From a virus, in IMG/VR virus record IMGVR_UViG_3300047323_000547, positions 1 to 39,685 of that record: a stretch of 39,685 bases of DNA; one strand, given 5' to 3'. The notes under the pieces were generated by a model. The model did no database searches. It had not been told where the DNA came from and saw nothing but the letters and a program-made list of their open reading frames with translations. Of the stretch, positions 1 through 6,509 are shown one piece after another; the stretch's first letter is position 1; each line of letters begins with the position of its first letter. Made by a program: the position numbers and the translations under genes.

Positions 1-152
1 AACTTGGCGGCCTTCTTCGCGTCTTCATAGAAGATCTCGTAGAAGTCGCCCATGCGATAGAACATCAGCTGGTCGGGGTGCTGATTCTTCAGGCGCCAGT
101 ATTGCTGCATCATTGGCGTGTGGGAGGATAAATCAGAAATTGCTTTATTCAT
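1..152 (-). CDS. mutS: MutS mismatch-repair ATPase, N-terminal part, cut by the window edge
   Basis: Read leftward from the ATG at 152, the first 50 codons give [19 protein letters not shown] followed by a stretch containing [12 protein letters not shown], the conserved start of the MutS mismatch-recognition domain with its Phe-x-Glu wedge (FYEIF). MutS binds mismatched DNA and starts methyl-independent repair in Pseudomonas. The crossover core lies in codons 9-14, so the first eight or so codons and everything upstream come from the phage while the rest is host. The reading frame is restored. No strong ribosome-binding site is visible before the ATG; a TATAAG hexamer at 207-212 (minus strand) is a possible -10 box with a weak -35. 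Confidence 0.95.
   Translation of the reverse strand, partial: MNKAISDLSSHTPMMQQYWRLKNQHPDQLMFYRMGDFYEIFYEDAKKAAK
112..128. other. attL core (17 bp, inside mutS codons)
   Basis: ATTGGCGTGTGGGAGGA is identical to 39559-39575. Outside the core both sides still encode MutS-like residues on the phage-proximal side, so the phage carries a diverged copy of the mutS start. The exact crossover cannot be placed within the 17 bp. Confidence 0.88.
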
Positions 153-374
153 CAGTGGCTTAGCGCTATTTGCTCAAGGGCGTGGGGCAAAAATGGGGCA
201 TTTCATCTTATAAAGTTTCAATGAAAGCCAAGGGTGCCGGCACGGTTGGAAAATGTGCGATGAGGTTACCATATGGAGGGGTTGCGCTCATTCCTGGTTG
301 GCAGGCAAACGATGGTCAAAAGAATGGCCGTGTGCTATCTAGGTTGAAATCTTTTGATTCAGCCAGGCGTAAAG
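153..374. promoter_or_regulatory. Phage left arm with integrase arm-type repeat and replacement mutS upstream region
   Basis: No gene is evident here. TGGGGCAAAAATGGGGCA at 183-200 is repeated exactly at 39420-39437 in the other phage arm and, with changes, at 39628-39645 in the host flank; its paired GGGGCA units look like integrase arm-binding sites. The stretch also replaces the host mutS promoter region: it shares GGTTACCAT and the GGGGCA pair with the host flank at similar distances from the ATG, so it is a diverged copy of the mutS upstream region. Confidence 0.6.
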
Positions 375-1715
375 ATGAGAGAAGCTTTTTCAGAGCATTT
401 TGTGGGGGAACCGGAGCGCCAAACGAAGCTTTGGGCGGACTGCATTTTTGTGCTGGATACGAATGTATTGCTCGACCTTTATAGATTTTCCGATTCCGCA
501 AGGGAAGCTCTATTTAAGGTTATGGAATCCTTAGGAGAACGCCTTTGGATACCATATCAAGTGGCAGCAGAGTACTTTGATAATCGCTTAACGGTAATCG
601 AGGCTCAGTCCAAAGCATATGCTGAATCGATTGCTGGATTGAAAGTCGCGAAAGATAAATTTAATTCTGGGTCGAGGCATCCTTTTGTTTCTGATGAAGT
701 GTTTAATCAGTTTATTTCTTCCTATGATCTAATGATTAAAGAGCTGGAAGGTAAGCAAGAAACATATATTTCGTACATTGGTAATGATGTTATAAAAGCA
801 AAAATTGGTACTCTTTTGAATGGGCGGGTAGGCCACCCATATTCTGAAGAATGGTTGCAAGATCTGGCTGCCGATGGTGAGAAAAGATACTTGGAAAATG
901 TTCCGCCAGGATTTCAGGATTGCGGAAAAATGCCTGAGGCCACTACGAATAAGCTACGGCTAAAAAAATTTGGTGATCTGATTCTTTGGAAGCAGCTAAT
1001 TGAAAAGGCCAAGACTGTCAATAAACCAGTCATTTTAGTGACTGGCGAAAAAAAGGATGATTGGTGGCTGAAGTCTGGCAAGCGAATGGTGAGCGCCCTG
1101 CCTGCGTTAAGTAAAGAATTCATGGATGCCGTCAAGCAGGATTTTTACCTGTATGCAACAGATAGATTCTTGCTTAAAGCCAATGAATATTTGAAGCAGA
1201 ATACTTCAGAAGTTGTAGTGGAAGAGGTTAGAGCAATAAATAAGGCTGATGCAGAGCGAAAAGATGATATGGATCACGCTCTGCTTGATCAAGCCTTAAA
1301 TAATGTTTGGCCTGAAGCGCAGGCAAAGGATCTTTGGTCTAACCAGGCAATAAAGTCTGGATGGGTTAAGCGGTTAGCGCCAGTGTGGGCAAGCAGCGAC
1401 ACCGAACTATTGAAGAGCCCGCAGCTCCATTGGGTTACAGAACAACGGGCGATGCTTCAGCAAAGGGCACAAAGTGTGCGAGCGGAGCTGGATATTTGTC
1501 GTAAGGAACGTGATGAGCTTAACTCCTTTCATCGCACTCTTTTATCGGTTGGAGTCTCCCCGGATGATGAAAAATTCAATAGTACAAAGGAAAGGCTGTC
1601 GGCGCTAAATGCTATGATCGAGGTAAACGAAAAAGAATTTTCAGTGCTGCGCAATCAAGTGCAAAATATCATTGCGCATCAGCGGGCACTGTTAGAAGCA
1701 GATGCCGATGATTAG
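375..1715 (+). CDS. PIN-like domain (PIN_8/DUF4935-type) nuclease, cargo gene
   Basis: The 446-residue product starts MREAFSEHF and then matches the PIN_8 pattern: CIFVLDTNVLLDLYRFS (acidic D28), WIPYQVAAEYFDNR (E66) and, near residue 225-240, a KPVILVTGEKKDDWW segment holding further acidic residues. PIN folds are metal-dependent ribonucleases; proteins of this family are often accessory genes with proposed toxin or defence roles, which here is inference. The C-terminal third is rich in charged helices and probably coiled coil. An in-frame TTG lies seven codons upstream, but the ATG matches family starts better. The gene is much more AT-rich than its neighbours, sits between attL and the integrase, and converges on the integrase gene with overlapping stop codons (4 bp). 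Confidence 0.75.
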   Translation: MREAFSEHFVGEPERQTKLWADCIFVLDTNVLLDLYRFSDSAREALFKVMESLGERLWIPYQVAAEYFDNRLTVIEAQSKAYAESIAGLKVAKDKFNSGSRHPFVSDEVFNQFISSYDLMIKELEGKQETYISYIGNDVIKAKIGTLLNGRVGHPYSEEWLQDLAADGEKRYLENVPPGFQDCGKMPEATTNKLRLKKFGDLILWKQLIEKAKTVNKPVILVTGEKKDDWWLKSGKRMVSALPALSKEFMDAVKQDFYLYATDRFLLKANEYLKQNTSEVVVEEVRAINKADAERKDDMDHALLDQALNNVWPEAQAKDLWSNQAIKSGWVKRLAPVWASSDTELLKSPQLHWVTEQRAMLQQRAQSVRAELDICRKERDELNSFHRTLLSVGVSPDDEKFNSTKERLSALNAMIEVNEKEFSVLRNQVQNIIAHQRALLEADADD

Positions 1716-2956
1716 TTTTTTTTGTTCTTTAGTGCAAGCCATATTCTTTCAAGTTCTGCAGGAGATTCATCATCCATCCACTTGGCGTATACTTCAACTA
1801 ACATGGTGAAGTCTTTGTGGCCCATCTGCTTTGCTATGAAAGCGAGATTTCCTCGCGCAGTTAAACACCAGCAGGCATAGGTGTGCCGAGCCTGATAAGG
1901 GCGGCGCGGGCGGATACCTGAACGTTTCTGGATGGCTGCCCACTTTGTGTTCCACGATGTGGGGATATACCAGTGGTTGATGACTTTCTTCCGGGCTTGC
2001 GTTGTCGGGGATAAGAGTGGCGTAACTGTTTCGATTCGGCTTTCATGGCGGTTCATGTACACCTCGATCTCACGCGGTGCGTGGTTGACTACCAACCCCA
2101 TTAGAATTTTGCAGGCATCGACGGCAGGTGGCATAAGTAGTACTGCCCGAGTCTTTCCCGTCTTGGGTACTTTGAATGTGCCGTCCGCTGTGATGGCCCT
2201 GGTGATGTTGATCTGTCCGGCAGCCAAGTCGATATCTTCGACAGCCAGCGCGCACATCTCGCCTGGGCGAAGGCCTGTGTAGACCGCGAGCGTGATTGCC
2301 GCTGAATCCTGCGGGTGAAGGCACCCTCTGGTGATCAGCTGTTCGAACTCATCCTTGGTCAGCGGGTCTGGCTCGCGTCCGATCATCGCGAATCGTACGC
2401 AGGCAGCAGACAGACCCTTACGGCAGTAGCTGTTGTTTTCACACCATGCCAAGAAACCCGCGAATGTAGCCAGGTAATGGTTCGTCGTCGAAGGTGCCCG
2501 GGTGGCAATCAGTTGAGTCCTGAGTAGCTGGATGTCTTCGGGCAGAAGAATGCCCGCCAAGCGATCTGGCCCAAGCAGCTCAGTACAGATATCCAATGCA
2601 TAGCCGTATTTCTCTTCGGTCATTGGGGTTATGTCGACGGCCTTCAGCGGTTTGTAACGGTCCATAAGTGCTGCTATGCGTTCGTCTTTTACGTTGGTGT
2701 AGTTGGTCGCGTTCTTCGAGTTAGGGAAGTGCCGGCCGTAATCAAAATGCCCTGTCTTGATCTCATGAATGATCGCCGCCCTTAGTAGGGCGGCATGCTT
2801 GATGTTGGCTTTGGTTACTGGAAGGCCGAGGGATTCGCGGCAACGGATTCTCCGCCACATGAACACGACGCGAATGTTGCCGCCGTGTAACTCGATCCCT
2901 TTGTGTTTAGCCAGCTCGGCTTCTAGGCCGCTTCCTGCGGTGCGCTCTCGGCCCAC
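1712..2956 (-). CDS. int: Tyrosine-recombinase integrase
   Basis: The 414-residue protein catalyses site-specific integration and excision at the att cores. An N-terminal arm-binding domain (about residues 20-75), a core-binding SAM-like domain (90-190) and the catalytic domain (200-400) can be seen. Catalytic residues are R230 (TGLRPGEM), R357 in YQARHTY, H380 (MGHKD) and nucleophile Y390 (VEVYAKW). The first histidine of the usual HxxR box is a tyrosine (Y354), a tolerated variation. Translation starts at a GTG at 2956, preceded by GGAG, and overlaps the excisionase-like gene by 34 bp, so the two are coupled. It is the last gene of the leftward operon, hence controlled by the left promoter. 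Confidence 0.95.
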   Translation of the reverse strand: MGRERTAGSGLEAELAKHKGIELHGGNIRVVFMWRRIRCRESLGLPVTKANIKHAALLRAAIIHEIKTGHFDYGRHFPNSKNATNYTNVKDERIAALMDRYKPLKAVDITPMTEEKYGYALDICTELLGPDRLAGILLPEDIQLLRTQLIATRAPSTTNHYLATFAGFLAWCENNSYCRKGLSAACVRFAMIGREPDPLTKDEFEQLITRGCLHPQDSAAITLAVYTGLRPGEMCALAVEDIDLAAGQINITRAITADGTFKVPKTGKTRAVLLMPPAVDACKILMGLVVNHAPREIEVYMNRHESRIETVTPLLSPTTQARKKVINHWYIPTSWNTKWAAIQKRSGIRPRRPYQARHTYACWCLTARGNLAFIAKQMGHKDFTMLVEVYAKWMDDESPAELERIWLALKNKKN

Positions 2957-3120
2957 TTGTCGTACTCCGTCATGTTGATTGCGATGCGGCCGTCTGGCGT
3001 TTTGCGCCAGATCCGGCCTTGAGCCCAGGTGCCGTTCTTCACTTTGTGGCGAATAGCGTCTTCGCTATAGCCGGTGAGTTCGGATGCGCGGTTGATCATT
3101 ACCCAGCGTGGAAGGCTCAT
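2923..3120 (-). CDS. Excisionase-like DNA-binding protein
   Basis: The 65-residue basic protein begins MSLPRWVMINRASELTGYS, then has a winged-helix-like pattern (helix-turn-helix about 8-28, strand pair WRKTPDGRIAINMTEYDKW about 38-56). This resembles phage recombination directionality factors of the Exc type, which bend DNA at attL/attR and bias the integrase to excision. It lies directly upstream of, and overlaps, int, the usual place for xis. A GGGGAG ribosome-binding site lies in the end of the preceding gene. The function is inferred from fold pattern and position. Confidence 0.75.
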   Translation of the reverse strand: MSLPRWVMINRASELTGYSEDAIRHKVKNGTWAQGRIWRKTPDGRIAINMTEYDKWAESAPQEAA

Positions 3121-3122
3121 TG

Positions 3123-3290
3123 CTATTGCTCCCCTGCCCGTCGCGCAATGCCTTCAGCCTGGCGTTGCTTGCTGCATTTTTGATGATTGCCATGAGCGCG
3201 TGACTTGTCGCATTTGTCGCAGATGACATTCAGGTCGAGGGGCGACATTTGCCCGCGGCGAATTCGGGCAATCCGGCGAAGGGCGGTCAT
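3123..3290 (-). CDS. Small zinc-binding-type protein (55 aa)
   Basis: The ORF starts MTALRRIARIRRGQMSPLDL and continues with VICDKCDKSRAHGNHQKC. One CxxC pair followed by His and Cys residues suggests a single structural zinc site; the ends are strongly basic. The stop codon lies two bases before the excisionase-like ATG and its final codons provide that gene's ribosome-binding site, so it is a true member of the operon. I do not recognise a characterised homologue; binding of DNA or RNA is a guess from its charge. Confidence 0.65.
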   Translation of the reverse strand: MTALRRIARIRRGQMSPLDLNVICDKCDKSRAHGNHQKCSKQRQAEGIARRAGEQ

Positions 3291-3352
3291 GGGTTGACCT
3301 CTGTACTGTCAACTTCATTGAGTGGCGCGTTGATCAGGTGTTGAGGCTGCAT
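3287..3352 (-). CDS. Possible 21-codon leader ORF before the zinc protein
   Basis: A short frame starting MQPQHLINAPLN has GAGGAA eight bases before the ATG and ends in an ATGA overlap with the zinc-protein start. It is preceded by the CACAGCACATG initiation motif (3350-3360) and a CTCTCACCAA motif (3390-3399). It may be a coupled leader peptide rather than a functional protein. The evidence is spacing and signals only. Confidence 0.35.
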   Translation of the reverse strand: MQPQHLINAPLNEVDSTEVNP

Positions 3353-3426
3353 GTGCTGTGTTCCTCGGTAGATCCCGCCGCCAGGATTCTTGGTGAGAGG
3401 CTGGCGGTGGGGTGTTGCAGTGGTGG

Positions 3427-4239
3427 TTAGCCCAGGTTGAAACTGCCGATGGTCAGCTTTGCTCCGCCACCGACTTCCTGTTGCACGACATCCTTGAATT
3501 CTTGTGCGAGGTCTTCGCGCAGTTGCTCTTCGCCAATCCAGCGCAGGCGCAGCAGGGGCTTGTCACCGCCGGTAAGAACGGCAACACGGAGTCGGATGAT
3601 CTGGACCTTCAGCCCTTCGTATGGCTCGACAGTGAATAGGAATTCAGCTGGCAGGCCTTCCGAGGATTTGGCTTCGATCTGGTCCATCGCCGAACGGGAT
3701 GCGCTCAGGTCGCCGACGACGTGTTCGCTCTTGCGTGCTTGCTCGATGCTGATGGAGCGGATGGCGCTCGCGGCTTTGCGCAAATCAATGGGACTGTCAT
3801 CAGCTGCAAGGGCTTGGAGGTTCGACGCCCAATCCTCAATCCAATCGCTCAGGTCTTTCTGCGCGAATTGGATGGAGGCTGCCCGCTCCAGCGCCCGAAA
3901 AGCGGCAGTTTTTCTCAAGTTGAGGGTTGCGGTGAAGTCGCCGTGCCCCGGTGCCTTGGTGTCGCCCAGGTTGAAAATCACGGTGCAGGCCATGGCTTCG
4001 GCGTCGACAAAACCAGAAGCGACGATCTCGGCGCTTTGCTCCATTACGTAGTTGCCGAAGTCCAGCAGTGAGTGGGTGGTGAGCTCCCCGCGGAAGCGGC
4101 TGCGTGCGGCTTGGAACTTTTCAATGCTGTGGATCTTCTGGTCCGACGGCAGTACCAGTGCAGGGGTGAAGGTGGTGAGCGGCTTTGCGTAGGCGAGAAC
4201 GGCGGTGTCTTGAATCAACTGAATTGCTTTGGCTTCCAT
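3427..4239 (-). CDS. DUF2303 (YfdQ-like) phage protein
   Basis: The 270-residue protein starts MEAKAIQLIQDTAVLAYAKP. It matches the DUF2303 family pattern: an N-terminal segment ending VLPSDQKIHSIEKF, a central FNLGDTKAPGHGDFTATLNL motif, and a C-terminal region with LRLRWIGEEQLREDLAQEF. The family is common in temperate-phage early operons (YfdQ in E. coli prophage CPS-53); its biochemical role is unknown. AAGGAAA precedes the ATG, and a CTCTCACCAA motif (4255-4264) ends 15 bases before it. It is part of the leftward operon. Confidence 0.85.
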   Translation of the reverse strand: MEAKAIQLIQDTAVLAYAKPLTTFTPALVLPSDQKIHSIEKFQAARSRFRGELTTHSLLDFGNYVMEQSAEIVASGFVDAEAMACTVIFNLGDTKAPGHGDFTATLNLRKTAAFRALERAASIQFAQKDLSDWIEDWASNLQALAADDSPIDLRKAASAIRSISIEQARKSEHVVGDLSASRSAMDQIEAKSSEGLPAEFLFTVEPYEGLKVQIIRLRVAVLTGGDKPLLRLRWIGEEQLREDLAQEFKDVVQQEVGGGAKLTIGSFNLG

Positions 4240-4281
4240 TGGAAAGATTTCCTTTTGGTGAGAGCTTTGGAGTAGAGCGGT

Positions 4282-4632
4282 TTAGGACTTGGCGTGAATC
4301 GGCGCGGCGTCTCGGTTGAACAGCTGGCCGGCGCGAGGAGCTTCGGCAAATAGGGTCAGGCGCCCGCCCTCATTGACGTGCATCGGCGTGTCGAGGGTAG
4401 TGTCTTCACTGCGACTGCCGCGTTTGGTCGGTACCTTGTAGGCGAGCTTGTGGTTGACGGTGACCTGGTGGCTGTCGGCAATCTGCTTCAGCGTGAAGGT
4501 CAGCGTGACGGAGCCAACCTTGCCGTTATCCACAACGCCCGACGCTACCTCGGAAAGTGCGTGGCCGATCTGATTCGCGAAGACGCCTGCGTTGAGTTCG
4601 CCAATAAATTCGGCTGTGTCTGTAGGTTTCAT
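4282..4632 (-). CDS. Conserved phage early protein, function unknown (116 aa)
   Basis: The likely start is the ATG at 4632 (MKPTDTAEFIGELNAG), with GAGG upstream and the shared CACAGCACATG initiation motif at 4630-4640; an upstream in-frame extension to 4683 lacks a good site. The protein alternates helix (residues 5-30, FANQIGHALSEVASGV) and strand (VGSVTLTFTLKQI, HQVTVNHKLAYKVP). It pairs with the DUF2303 gene immediately downstream, an arrangement seen in related Pseudomonas prophages, but I cannot name a family or role with confidence. Confidence 0.65.
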   Translation of the reverse strand: MKPTDTAEFIGELNAGVFANQIGHALSEVASGVVDNGKVGSVTLTFTLKQIADSHQVTVNHKLAYKVPTKRGSRSEDTTLDTPMHVNEGGRLTLFAEAPRAGQLFNRDAAPIHAKS

Positions 4633-4690
4633 GTGCTGTGCCTCATTGAGTGCGAGTTGTTTACCCCTGGACGGCAGGGGCACCGTTGAA

Positions 4691-4933
4691 TCAGGCTGCT
4701 TCCTTCGTCGCTTGGGCGTCGAGGTATGCGGCCAGGTCGTGCAGGTAAACCACCGGTTTTGCGCGGGTCGAGCAGTGCAGTCGCTTCACGATCAGCGCAA
4801 TTCGGCCGGCCTTGATTTCGCCCAGCAGGTAACGGTCGGTTCGGATGTGCGTGAAGTACTGTTCGCGGACCGCCGACAAGGTCGGGCAAGGCGTGGCGAA
4901 CTGGCGTCGAAGTTGTTCGAGTGTGTTGCTCAC
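4691..4933 (-). CDS. PrtN-like pyocin activator family protein
   Basis: The 80-residue product (MSNTLEQLRRQFATPCPTL) follows the PrtN family plan: short N-terminal helix, the LxxLxxQFxxPxxxLxxVxxxYF segment, a helix-turn-helix, and a C-terminal VVYLHDLAAYLDAQ helix that closely matches the PrtN VHVEDLAAYIDA segment. In P. aeruginosa PrtN activates pyocin genes and is repressed by PrtR. Here it may activate phage genes after induction. Translation starts at a GTG overlapping the previous stop (GTGA) with GAGGA upstream, so it is coupled to the upstream gene. Confidence 0.75.
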   Translation of the reverse strand: MSNTLEQLRRQFATPCPTLSAVREQYFTHIRTDRYLLGEIKAGRIALIVKRLHCSTRAKPVVYLHDLAAYLDAQATKEAA

Positions 4934-5313
4934 GCTGCGTCCTCCCCGAACCCCTCCGATCGGGGCACCAACTTCAGGCGGATCAATTCAGCGAGGCCTT
5001 CTTTGCTTTTACCCATGCCGGCGGCGCAGACGTTGCCCTTTGCATCCGCGACCACTGCGCCAAATGGATACTCGGGCGAGTTGGTCGGGGTGACGTAGGC
5101 GATCTGGCCTTCGTAGATCACGTTGTTGACGCAGCGGAACACTTCGGCCAGTTCGGTGCTCAGCGTCGGCATGCTTTCCAACAGCTGAACCGCTTCGGTT
5201 GAGGCTCCGATTAGTGTGGCTCGGCTGATGACGCCGGGGCAGTTGAGAAAGATGGGGATCAACTTCAGGGCGCCGATGGCTTGGGTGTAGGCATTTGCTT
5301 GATTGGTTTTCAT
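4930..5313 (-). CDS. Unknown early-operon protein (127 aa)
   Basis: The start is taken at the ATG at 5313 (MKTNQANAYTQAIGALKLIP), which has AAGGA upstream and overlaps the preceding stop (ATGA). The frame extends to 5364 without a better site. The N-terminal half is helical (EAVQLLESMPTLSTELAEVF); the C-terminal half has VIYEGQIAYVTP and VVADAKGNVCAAG, which look like strands. There are no membrane segments or catalytic motifs. It is tightly packed between the KilA-C-like and PrtN-like genes. Confidence 0.6.
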   Translation of the reverse strand: MKTNQANAYTQAIGALKLIPIFLNCPGVISRATLIGASTEAVQLLESMPTLSTELAEVFRCVNNVIYEGQIAYVTPTNSPEYPFGAVVADAKGNVCAAGMGKSKEGLAELIRLKLVPRSEGFGEDAA

Positions 5314-5585
5314 GCGGCTGCGTCCTTGTGCGTGATGGTTATGCCCAGCTTCTTTGCCAGCCATTGCACGCCGGCTTCGGTGACCATCACCACGGCATAG
5401 TGCTTGTAACGGTTGGTGGTTCCGATCTGGACGCTGCGCGGGTCTGAAAACAGATTGCCGCCACCGCGGTGATGGCTTGCCAGGTCGCCGCTTTGCGTCA
5501 GCACGCGGAGCGCACGCAGCTGCTCGCGGAACTTCCGAGGTTTGAGGCCGAGCACGGCGGCCGTTTCGTCCAGGGTTCGGTTCAT
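5310..5585 (-). CDS. KilA-C / antirepressor C-terminal-like DNA-binding protein
   Basis: The 91-residue protein begins MNRTLDETAAVLGLKPRKFR, a helix-turn-helix-like start that resembles the KilA-C domain of phage antirepressors, and continues LRALRVLTQSGDL with a later VMVTEAGVQWLAKKLGI segment. In longer antirepressors this domain sits behind an N-terminal Bro or Ant domain; here it stands alone. It may modulate repressor activity or gene expression, but a stand-alone domain could simply bind DNA. A GAGGA site precedes the ATG. Confidence 0.7.
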   Translation of the reverse strand: MNRTLDETAAVLGLKPRKFREQLRALRVLTQSGDLASHHRGGGNLFSDPRSVQIGTTNRYKHYAVVMVTEAGVQWLAKKLGITITHKDAAA

Positions 5586-5595
5586 GGCGCGGTCC

Positions 5596-6168
5596 TCAGG
5601 CTGCGTGGCTTTCGAAACGAGCGGTCAGGGCTGTGAAGAATTCATCGAGCTGGCCGAACAGATCATCGAGCGCGCCGTCGTTGTGCAGCACCAGATCGTT
5701 GTCCTGAATGCCAATACCCGATTCGCTGATGTGTGGGTTCACCTCGGCTGCGTCAGGGCGAAGGATGTGGAGAACGATCCCACCGCGCTTGCGGACAAAG
5801 TCGGCTTCGTTCTCGAATCGCAGGTCGCTGATCACGAAGCCAGTGGCGTTGTCCTGGGTCTGGCTGAGGAATTCGAGGTTCTGTTCAGCTAACAGTAGCC
5901 AGAGCTCCGGGTGAACCATGTTGCGGCCCCAGTCAGTCCCGAGGGACTGCATCAACTCTCGCGGGGAGCGTCCCAGCCAATCAATCGGTTGCTCTTTGCG
6001 GTCACCGTCGAAATCGCATGGGCTCAGGTTGAGGATGTTCATGAGTCCGTCACGCAGCGGTTCGGCAAATGCATACGCTTGGAAGCCGTGAATGTTTGCC
6101 AGGTGATTGGCGGCAGTGGTTTTGCCGGAGCGAGCGAGGCCTGCGAGGCCGATCAAGAGCTGCTTCAT
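5596..6168 (-). CDS. Deoxynucleoside monophosphate kinase-like P-loop protein
   Basis: The 190-residue protein opens MKQLLIGLAGLARSGKTTAA with a Walker A loop at about residues 10-17. It resembles phage dNMP kinases (T4 gp1 type): an AFAEPLRDGL segment after the P-loop, an LMQSLGTDWGRNMVHPELW lid or substrate region, and VISDLRFENEADF near residue 115. Such enzymes convert dNMPs to dNDPs to feed phage DNA synthesis. The gene overlaps the upstream small gene by ATGA. Confidence 0.8.
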   Translation of the reverse strand: MKQLLIGLAGLARSGKTTAANHLANIHGFQAYAFAEPLRDGLMNILNLSPCDFDGDRKEQPIDWLGRSPRELMQSLGTDWGRNMVHPELWLLLAEQNLEFLSQTQDNATGFVISDLRFENEADFVRKRGGIVLHILRPDAAEVNPHISESGIGIQDNDLVLHNDGALDDLFGQLDEFFTALTARFESHAA

Positions 6169-6371
6169 GCTGCGTCACCCCCGAGTGGCCATGAGCTGTC
6201 ATCGGCTGAGGCGATGTCGGCGTTCTTGATGGAGGCGGTGCGACCTTTAGGATTGGTGATGACCAGGAGACCTGTACGCTCCTGGATTGCTTCGACCGCG
6301 GCGCGGCTACTGCACGCAGATGGGTGCAGGTAGACGGGGCTGCGGGTATTACTGTGCTGTGTGGTTTGCAT
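6165..6371 (-). CDS. First gene of the left operon, unknown (68 aa)
   Basis: The start is the ATG at 6371 (MQTTQHSNTRSPVYLHPSA), 34 bases downstream of the left-promoter -10 box; the frame runs open to 6413 into the promoter, so the longer version is unlikely. The middle reads RAAVEAIQERTGLLVITNPKG, compatible with a small helix-strand fold. A CTCTCACCAA motif (6383-6392) lies 11 bases upstream. Being promoter-proximal it should be made first after induction. No family was recognised. Confidence 0.6.
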   Translation of the reverse strand: MQTTQHSNTRSPVYLHPSACSSRAAVEAIQERTGLLVITNPKGRTASIKNADIASADDSSWPLGGDAA

Positions 6372-6404
6372 CGCTCGTACTCTTGGTGAGAGGTAACGAT
6401 GCAA

Positions 6405-6443
6405 ACGATACAAATACGTATTGAGTCAGTCAATACGTATTTG
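6405..6443 (-). promoter_or_regulatory. Left early promoter with paired repressor operators
   Basis: On the minus strand TTGACT (6428-6433) and TATCGT (6405-6410) are separated by 17 bases, a good sigma-70 promoter. It is covered by CAAATACGTATTGA (6411-6424) and its exact reverse complement TCAATACGTATTTG (6430-6443), separated by GTCAG; each arm also contains the palindrome AATACGTATT. Related half-sites occur at the repressor/Cro promoters, so these are probably operators for the same repressor. Confidence 0.8.
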
Positions 6444-6463
6444 AATTGATTTTGCGGTGGACC

Positions 6464-6489
6464 ACAAAAAAGCCCGCACTGCGCGGGCT
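6464..6489 (-). terminator. Rho-independent terminator of the repressor gene
   Basis: AGCCCGC (6471-6477) pairs with GCGGGCT (6483-6489), and the minus strand then runs into a T tract (6465-6470). It separates the repressor transcript from the left operon. Confidence 0.85.
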
Positions 6490-6509
6490 ATATTTAATGG
6501 TGATATGTA

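Noticed and set aside
170-484. 104-codon plus-strand frame at the left arm
   Set aside because: It overlaps the att arm and the PIN gene in another frame, with low-complexity composition and no clear start signal.
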